A stretch of 64,000 nt of DNA from assembly GCF_014642405.1 (NCBI RefSeq), contig NZ_BMIN01000009.1, forward strand, positions 98,518 to 162,517, read 5' to 3'. The notes below the pieces were generated by a model that was given only the letters and a program-made list of their open reading frames with translations, did not search any database and was not told the origin of the DNA. Below are positions 59,180-64,000 of the stretch, piece after piece. How positions within the stretch are numbered: position 1 is the stretch's first letter; every line of letters starts with the position of its first letter. Origin of the DNA: Pontibacillus salipaludis (GTDB lineage: Bacteria > Bacillota > Bacilli > Bacillales > BH030062). The position numbers were made by a program, and so were the translations under genes.

Positions 59180-59617
59180 ATGCCGAGAGTGAAATATACA
59201 GATTCAGACGTTGCTTTAATGGCGAGGATGATGAGAGCAGAAGCGGTTAGTGAAGGAAAACAAGGAATGTTGTATGTCGGTAATGTTATTGTAAACCGAA
59301 CTGCATCAGATTGTTTAGATTTTAAAGATCTCAGAACCATTTCTGATGTTATTTATCAAGTTCAAGGAGGAAATTACTCATTTGAAGCTGTACAAAAGGG
59401 GAATCTGTTTTACAACAGAGCTAGATCGGCTGAAAAACGATTAGCAGAGAAGAATTTAAAATTCTGGAGACAGTTCCCTGCAAAGTACTCCCTTTGGTAC
59501 TTCAACCCATCAGGTGCATGTCCTCCCACATGGTTCGGTCAGCCTTTTGCAGGACAATATAAGAATCATTGCTATTATGAACCGCAGGCGAATACGTGCG
59601 CTAGCGTTTATCGCTAA
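59180..59617 (+). CDS. cwlJ: Spore cortex-lytic-type cell wall hydrolase, CwlJ
   Basis: The 145-residue protein is one Hydrolase_2 (SleB/CwlJ) domain without a signal peptide or peptidoglycan-binding module, as in CwlJ (142 residues in B. subtilis). Diagnostic blocks are VALMARMMRAEAVSEGKQGMLYVGNVIVNRT, where Glu in RAEA is the catalytic acid, and the ending AKYSLWYFNPSGACPPTWFGQPFAGQYKNHCYY. CwlJ degrades spore cortex peptidoglycan during Ca-dipicolinate-triggered germination and is deposited in the coat. It marks the organism as an endospore former. GAGGTGAAAGT precedes the ATG. Confidence 0.9.
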   Translation: MPRVKYTDSDVALMARMMRAEAVSEGKQGMLYVGNVIVNRTASDCLDFKDLRTISDVIYQVQGGNYSFEAVQKGNLFYNRARSAEKRLAEKNLKFWRQFPAKYSLWYFNPSGACPPTWFGQPFAGQYKNHCYYEPQANTCASVYR

Positions 59618-59626
59618 ACTTAAGTT

Positions 59627-59662
59627 GCGCCCATCCTTACAGTAAGGATGGAGCGTTTTTTT
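59627..59662 (+). terminator. Terminator after cwlJ
   Basis: CCATCCTTAC and GTAAGGATGG form a near-perfect stem with a tight loop, then GTTTTTTT. Confidence 0.8.
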
Positions 59663-59762
59663 AATATAAGTAAATGTTATACCTAACTATTACAATCTGG
59701 TATTATTTTAATCTATTATGTTCAATTATAATAATTATAAATACTTGTGAAGGTAGGTAAGC

Positions 59763-60443
59763 ATGATGGATATTAAAAAAGTTAGCTTAAAAACAAATCA
59801 CATCAAAGCTTTAAAAAATTTCTATTCAACTGTACTAGGTATGAAAGTTATAAAAGAAGATGAAAAAAATCTTCAGCTTGCCGTAGGCTCTAGTTTATTA
59901 GAGTTTTCTTCAACGAATGTAAAAGGAAATCCATATTATCACTTTGCATTTAATATTCCTTCTAACAAATTTAACGAAGCAAAAAGCTGGGTAGAATCAA
60001 GAGTTCAATTGAACACGGAAGATGGGGAAGATGAAGTAGATTTTTCAGACCTTCCTGCTCATTCTTTATATTTCTATGACCCTGCAGGAAATATTGTTGA
60101 GTTCATTGCTAGACATTCTATATCAAAAGATAGTGACGATCCATTTTCCTCGCAAAGCCTTTTGAAGATCAGTGAGATCAGCGTAACCGTTCAAGATGCT
60201 CAAAGTGCGGGAGAGAAATTAAGTCGTATCGGTATCCTAGAACGAGACCAGGAACCGATTGACGGTTCTGCTCTTAATTTTATGGGGAGAAGAGAGGATG
60301 GGAATTCTTTATTGTTAATCGAACCAGGAAGACGGTGGATCTTCTCAGACAAACAAGCGGAAGTTTACCCTTTAGAGATACTCCTCGACACAGGTGACCG
60401 AATTATAGTTAATGATCAACATGAATTAGTCGTTAACTCATAA
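59763..60443 (+). CDS. VOC protein, catechol-dioxygenase-like (CatE type)
   Basis: A 226-residue two-part VOC protein: KKVSLKTNHIKALKNFYSTVLGMKV in the first half and PYYHFAFNIP with the late DPAGNIVEFIARHS, where the Glu ligand is intact. Its second half (KISEISVTVQDAQSAGEKLSRIG) begins another VOC module that is incomplete. The CatE/glyoxalase-type layout suggests an extradiol dioxygenase or isomerase relative. The start is ATG 59763 or 59766, behind AAGGTAGGTAAGC. The substrate is unknown. Confidence 0.78.
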   Translation: MMDIKKVSLKTNHIKALKNFYSTVLGMKVIKEDEKNLQLAVGSSLLEFSSTNVKGNPYYHFAFNIPSNKFNEAKSWVESRVQLNTEDGEDEVDFSDLPAHSLYFYDPAGNIVEFIARHSISKDSDDPFSSQSLLKISEISVTVQDAQSAGEKLSRIGILERDQEPIDGSALNFMGRREDGNSLLLIEPGRRWIFSDKQAEVYPLEILLDTGDRIIVNDQHELVVNS

Positions 60444-60448
60444 GAAGT

Positions 60449-60480
60449 GACGTACTCTCTCAGGGTACGTCTGTTGTTTT
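60449..60480 (+). terminator. Terminator after the VOC gene
   Basis: GACGTAC pairs with GTACGTC around TCTCTCAGG, then TGTTGTTTT. Confidence 0.65.
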
Positions 60481-60622
60481 AGAATTTTAATTGAATACAG
60501 TCCATTCATTTGGAATAATGTGGAGTGTGTAATTGTTCGTAGAAAACATGAAGAAGATAATAGGATCCATCCAGCTGGTTATAGAATTGGTTGAAAAGCT
60601 AAAAAACAGTAGAGGGGAATAG

Positions 60623-61084
60623 GTGTTGGGATATATAAAAGATTTAAGAAAAGAGGTAGGAACAAGGCCTCTTCTTATGCCGGGCTCATGTGTATTGCTA
60701 TTTAATAAACAAGGAGAATTATTGTTACAGTTGAGGAAAGACAATCAGTGCTGGGGACTTCCTGGAGGATCTATGGAGTTAGGGGAGAACTTAGAAGAAG
60801 TGGCCTATAGAGAACTGGAGGAAGAAACAGGGTTAAAAGCCAAAGATCTAAAATTACTAAGAGTGTATTCTGGTGAAGAATTCTATTACAAACTGCCCAA
60901 CGGGGATGAAGTGTATAACGTGACAGCAGCTTATTTATGCAACGATTATAGTGGCACATTGCAAAAACAAGAAGAGGAAGTAGCGGACTTACAATTCTTC
61001 TCTCCCTTTAGCCTCCCTTCTTCACTTAATCCTCCTGATGCGCCTGTTATAAAAAACGCCTTAGTAAATCAAGAAGATACATAA
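60623..61084 (+). CDS. NUDIX hydrolase
   Basis: A 153-residue Nudix-fold enzyme that hydrolyses a nucleoside diphosphate linked to another moiety. The Nudix box is GGSMELGENLEEVAYRELEEETG, matching Gx5Ex7REUxEExGU exactly. The opening RPLLMPGSCVLLFNKQGELLLQLRK and the CWGLPGGSME entrance to the box are usual for the small MutT-like group. The start is GTG 60623 or TTG 60626, behind AGAGGGGA. The substrate is not evident. Confidence 0.9.
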   Translation: MLGYIKDLRKEVGTRPLLMPGSCVLLFNKQGELLLQLRKDNQCWGLPGGSMELGENLEEVAYRELEEETGLKAKDLKLLRVYSGEEFYYKLPNGDEVYNVTAAYLCNDYSGTLQKQEEEVADLQFFSPFSLPSSLNPPDAPVIKNALVNQEDT

Positions 61085-61183
61085 TCGTAATACTATGGTA
61101 AACGTCCTGTAGGAATGAGTACTCTAATGCTCCCTTTCGTTTTATGTCTTTACAATCTGTTAGTTTAATAATTGGAGAGATCT

Positions 61184-61957
61184 ATGGAAAACCTTGATAA
61201 AATATATAATTTAGAAGAATATGATGATCCGGCTCGTTATGATGGACAGAATAATGCGAATAAGCGTGATATTCCTCTTCTGTTGAAGTGGGCGAAGAAA
61301 CAAGATGGTCCTATTATTGATCTGGCTTGTGGCACAGGTCGAGCAACGTTCCCCTTAGCGCGTGCGGGATATGATGTGACTGGTATAGACGTACATCAGG
61401 GCATGTTAGAGGAAGCAAAACGAAAAACAAGAGCAGGGGACACTATTAACTGGATCCTAGAAGACTGTGCAGATTTGAACCTCCATAAGAAAGTGGATTT
61501 CATCTTTACTGTTGGAAATTCATTTCAACATTTTCTCACCAATGACTCTCAGGATGGGTTGCTGGCATCCGTTAGGCGCCACCTGAAAGAGAATGGTGTG
61601 TTTATATTTGGTACTCGCTTTCCGAATGCCTATGAACTCTTAAGTGAACCGGAAGAGGTATTTGAGCATTCTTACAAGGATGAAGAAACGGGGGTTTTAG
61701 TCGATGTTTATCACTCTAGTCAATATGACGCTTTAAGTCAGGTACAGTATAATACCACAACACGGCGATACAAGAATGAATTTGATGAGATGATAAACGA
61801 AGAAAAATCTCACATAGCCCTCCGATTTGTTTTTCCGAAAGAAATGAAGAGACTTCTAGAGAAGCATGGACTATCTATTCTTCATATATATGGGGATTGG
61901 GAAGAAGGTCCGCTTACCTCTACTAGCAAAGAGATGATTTATGTATGCCGAAAATAA
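61184..61957 (+). CDS. Class I SAM-dependent methyltransferase
   Basis: This 257-residue methyltransferase has motif I IIDLACGTGRATFPLARAGYDVTGID (Gly-rich loop and acidic residue at the end of strand 2), and LEDCADLNLHKKVDFIFTVGNSFQHFL as motif IV. It is a Tam/UbiE-like small-molecule enzyme; the target is unknown. ATG 61184 lies behind TTGGAGAGATCT, with the in-frame TTG at 61172 falling in the site itself. A second methyltransferase gene follows 30 bases downstream, so the two may form a unit. Confidence 0.85.
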   Translation: MENLDKIYNLEEYDDPARYDGQNNANKRDIPLLLKWAKKQDGPIIDLACGTGRATFPLARAGYDVTGIDVHQGMLEEAKRKTRAGDTINWILEDCADLNLHKKVDFIFTVGNSFQHFLTNDSQDGLLASVRRHLKENGVFIFGTRFPNAYELLSEPEEVFEHSYKDEETGVLVDVYHSSQYDALSQVQYNTTTRRYKNEFDEMINEEKSHIALRFVFPKEMKRLLEKHGLSILHIYGDWEEGPLTSTSKEMIYVCRK

Positions 61958-61987
61958 TAATTTCATAAAGGAAGAAGGAACACCGAA

Positions 61988-62758
61988 ATGAATCTATCAG
62001 AACATAACCGGAAAGCTTGGAACAAAAAAGTAGAGGCTGAATCAAGGTATACGAAAGCTGTAGATTCAGAAATTATCGAGCAAAGTAGACTTGGAAATTG
62101 GGAGATCTGTGTCACGACAGAGAAACCAGTGCCTCGTCAATGGTTTCCGGAATCGTTAGAAGGGAATAAGGTATTATGTCTTGCTTCAGGAGGTGGACAA
62201 CAAGGGCCTATCTTAGCGGCAGCAGGTGCTGATGTAACCGTTCTAGATATTTCAGATAAGCAGCTTGAGCAGGACAAACTTGTTGCAGAGAGTGAAGGTT
62301 TAAAGATTAAGGCCGTTCAGGGAGATATGTCTGACTTGAGTGCCTTTATGGATCAAACATTTGATATCATTGTCCATCCTGTTTCCAATCTATTTGTTGA
62401 TGATATTCGCCCGGTATGGAAAGAAGCATATCGTGTTCTGAGGGATGGTGGTAGCTTGATCTCTGGATTTACGAACCCTCTACTATGGTTATTTGATGAA
62501 TTGAAAGAAGAGCAAGGTGTTTTGGATGTAAAATATGCCGTTCCATCTTCCACGCTTGATCATCTTGATCCGGAAGAAGTAAAGGCCTATGTTGAGTCAG
62601 GGGATACGATTGAGTATGCTCATTCTTTAGAAGACCAAATTCAAGGCCAAATTGATGCAGGGTTTGTTATTGCTGGATTTTACGAAGATGACTTTGGAGG
62701 AGAGAGATTGATCGATCAGTATATACGTACATTCATAGCTACTCGGGCGATCAGATAG
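61988..62758 (+). CDS. Class I SAM-dependent methyltransferase
   Basis: A 256-residue protein with motif I VLCLASGGGQQGPILAAAGADVTVLDIS. The Gly-rich loop is LASGGGQQ rather than the usual LxxGxG, and the acid after strand 2 is Asp in VLDIS. VQGDMSDLSAFMDQTFDIIVHPVSNLFV carries motif IV. The N-terminus (NLSEHNRKAWNKKVEAESRYTKAVD) is a helical cap. These marks place it in a methyltransferase group seen in many Bacillaceae without known substrate. AAGGAAGAAGGAACACC precedes the ATG. It is distinct from the methyltransferase 30 bases upstream. Confidence 0.84.
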   Translation: MNLSEHNRKAWNKKVEAESRYTKAVDSEIIEQSRLGNWEICVTTEKPVPRQWFPESLEGNKVLCLASGGGQQGPILAAAGADVTVLDISDKQLEQDKLVAESEGLKIKAVQGDMSDLSAFMDQTFDIIVHPVSNLFVDDIRPVWKEAYRVLRDGGSLISGFTNPLLWLFDELKEEQGVLDVKYAVPSSTLDHLDPEEVKAYVESGDTIEYAHSLEDQIQGQIDAGFVIAGFYEDDFGGERLIDQYIRTFIATRAIR

Positions 62759-62954
62759 ATAGGTAGATTACTTGCTGTTATTAGGGAGCTAATTGTAAAA
62801 TTTCTCTTCTAGTGGATAATCCTTTTTCTAATTTCAATTGCCTAGAGAGCAAATGATCTGATACTGTATCTTTAAGGATAAAAAAATCTCAGATTGAATG
62901 GATTTTTACGATCACCACAACTAGTTATAAAGCATATGAGGAAGGATTGTCGTT

Positions 62955-63770
62955 TTGTTAGAACATAAAGTATTGGGCCAAGACAGTAGTAAGGAATATG
63001 TTGTTCTTTTACACGGGATTGGAGGAAATTCAAGTATCTTCTTCCCGCAAATTAAGGAGTTTAGAAAGAATTTTAATATCATTGCTATTAATCTACCAGG
63101 ACATAAGAATTCACCAAGTGTCGATCGTTATAATGAAGATTTTTCGTTTGAATTAGCTTCAAAAGAAGTTCTAAGAGTATTGGATTATTTGAGTATAGAT
63201 AAAGCTCATTTTGTCGGAATATCCTTAGGTTCGGTGCTCATACACAACATTATGTCTATTGCTCCAGAACGGATAGAAACAGTTGTACTTGGAGGTGCAA
63301 TTACAAGAATAAATCCTTTATCAAGAGTCTTACTTACTCTTGGAGGGATGTTAAAAAACATGGCACCTCATATGTGGATTTACTCTTTATTTGCTTATAT
63401 ATTAATGCCTAAGAATAGTCATAAATCTTCTAGAGACGCTTTTATCAAAGAAGCTACAGAAATGGAACGAAAAGAGTTCCTCGGTTGGTATAGAATCCTC
63501 CACACGGTGGAACGAACATTTGAGAATGTTAAAGAAGTAGCCTCTCATATTCCTAAACTTTATTTAACTGGTGCAGAGGATCATATGTTTAAGAGGTATA
63601 TTAGGGAAGATGCTAAAGAGGCAGGGAACTCGACATTACTTCTTATTCCTGGTAGCGGACATGTAGTAAATATTGATAAACCTAAAGAGTTTAACCACTG
63701 CGTTCTTTCTTTCTTGAAGGAAAAAGGGGACATCCAAGACCATGAGTTAAGGGGTAGCTCTCTTACTTAA
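62955..63770 (+). CDS. Alpha/beta-fold hydrolase
   Basis: This 271-residue soluble serine hydrolase has the oxyanion motif YVVLLHGIGGNSSIF and the nucleophile elbow AHFVGISLGSVLIH (Ser in GISLG). The catalytic acid is in LYLTGAEDHMFKRY and the His in IPGSGHVVNIDKP. No signal peptide is visible. Such small hydrolases include lactonases, esterases and haloperoxidase relatives. The start is TTG 62955, eight bases behind GAGGAAGGA. Its terminator is the insertion point of a group II intron. Confidence 0.86.
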   Translation: MLEHKVLGQDSSKEYVVLLHGIGGNSSIFFPQIKEFRKNFNIIAINLPGHKNSPSVDRYNEDFSFELASKEVLRVLDYLSIDKAHFVGISLGSVLIHNIMSIAPERIETVVLGGAITRINPLSRVLLTLGGMLKNMAPHMWIYSLFAYILMPKNSHKSSRDAFIKEATEMERKEFLGWYRILHTVERTFENVKEVASHIPKLYLTGAEDHMFKRYIREDAKEAGNSTLLLIPGSGHVVNIDKPKEFNHCVLSFLKEKGDIQDHELRGSSLT

Positions 63771-63843
63771 GTCAAAGGAAGCTGGTAGCGATTTTTATTC
63801 CTCTTGTACACCTATTGAAACATCAGAATATGGACTAGGTATT

Positions 63844-63879
63844 AAAGGATTATTAAGGTTTTCTTAATAATCCTTTTTT
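63844..63879 (+). terminator. Terminator bordering the intron
   Basis: AAAGGATTATTAAG (63844-63857) pairs with CTTAATAATCCTTT (63863-63876), a perfect 14-bp stem, then a T run; the intron begins two bases later. Confidence 0.85.
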
Positions 63880-63880
63880 G

Positions 63881-64000
63881 GTGTGCCCGGCATGGACGTA
63901 AGCTTTAGGGTTAAAGTCCCGAACGGTGAAGGTCGTTGTAGCCGTTAGCCAAAGACAAGGGTGTCTGGGGCGACCCAGAATCTAAAGGAAGTCGGAGGCA
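63881..64000 (+). mobile_element. Group IIC-like intron, 5' end (cut by window edge)
   Basis: The sequence begins GTGTGCCCGGCATGGACGTA, the GUGYG 5' splice-site type. It then shows landmarks of domain I: AGGGTTAAAGTCCCGAACGG, GAAGGTCGTTGTAGC, CAAGGGTGTCTGGGGCGACC, and GAATCTAAAGGAAGTCGGAGG. Position by position this follows the domain I start of the Oceanobacillus iheyensis group IIC intron, with compensating changes in stems. It lies right after a terminator hairpin, the insertion preference of class C introns. Only 120 bases are in the window; domain II-VI and any maturase gene lie beyond. Confidence 0.93.

Noticed and set aside
60548..60622. 24-codon frame MKKIIGSIQLVIELVEKL... before the NUDIX gene
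   Set aside because: No recognisable ribosome binding site, and its 3' end is the binding site of the NUDIX gene; too short to support.
1..64000. tRNA, rRNA or CRISPR features
   Set aside because: No cloverleaf, rRNA-like or repeat-spacer pattern was found on reading both strands.

Overview
The window looks like chromosomal DNA of a moderately halophilic, spore-forming member of the Bacillaceae (Halobacillus, Pontibacillus or Thalassobacillus type). The reasons are a moderately AT-rich composition, strong AAGGAGG ribosome binding sites with some TTG/GTG starts, U-tailed terminators after most units, a SAM-I (S-box) leader, cre-like and sigma-B-like sites, a CwlJ-type cortex hydrolase, bacilliredoxin BrxB, a BCCT osmolyte carrier, a NhaC-type antiporter and a xenorhodopsin. 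No rRNA, tRNA, CRISPR array, prophage or intact insertion sequence was seen.

Layout. 1-5.8 kb: start of a cupin gene (minus), then LCP ligase, phosphoesterase, DinG-like Fe-S helicase, 2Fe-2S ferredoxin and two membrane proteins, one apparently starting at ATT. 6.2-14.8 kb: OFA-type MFS carrier behind a CcpA-like site, two VOC proteins, a homocysteine methyltransferase under a SAM riboswitch, GNAT, YczE-like protein, NhaC antiporter and a ferritin-like/cupin fusion. 14.8-22.3 kb: methyltransferase, P450, FAD oxidase, an ABC exporter flanked by paired GTGCCAGRCAC repeats, RarD, and a small hydrophilic protein behind a sigma-B-like promoter. 22.4-33.9 kb: brxB, ArAE-like protein, L,D-transpeptidase, ZIP and EutH carriers, DEDDh exonuclease with BRCT, envelope proteins of unknown role and a CwlK-like peptidase. 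34-47.7 kb: AtoE-type carrier, ABC-F protein, xenorhodopsin, PPK2, glutathione peroxidase, unusual BCCT carrier, a very short beta-carbonic-anhydrase-like protein and an alpha/beta hydrolase.

47.9-58.9 kb is one tightly packed 11-gene operon: acyl-CoA dehydrogenase, SDR, TetR regulator, 3-hydroxyacyl-CoA dehydrogenase, thioesterase, APH-type kinase, ComB-like phosphatase, second acyl-CoA dehydrogenase, crotonase, quinone oxidoreductase and acyl-CoA ligase. A consensus promoter and a perfect 26-bp palindrome sit in front. The first dehydrogenase and the kinase look like the two halves of the ACAD10/ACAD11 proteins, and the kinase, dehydrogenase, thioesterase and ligase recall the Lva levulinate pathway. 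The operon is therefore proposed to degrade 4-hydroxy acids or gamma-lactones through phosphorylated acyl-CoA. The ComB-like phosphatase has no place in the described versions and is the most novel part.

59-64 kb: CwlJ, VOC, NUDIX, two methyltransferases and an alpha/beta hydrolase, ending in the first 120 bases of a group IIC-like intron inserted just after a terminator hairpin.
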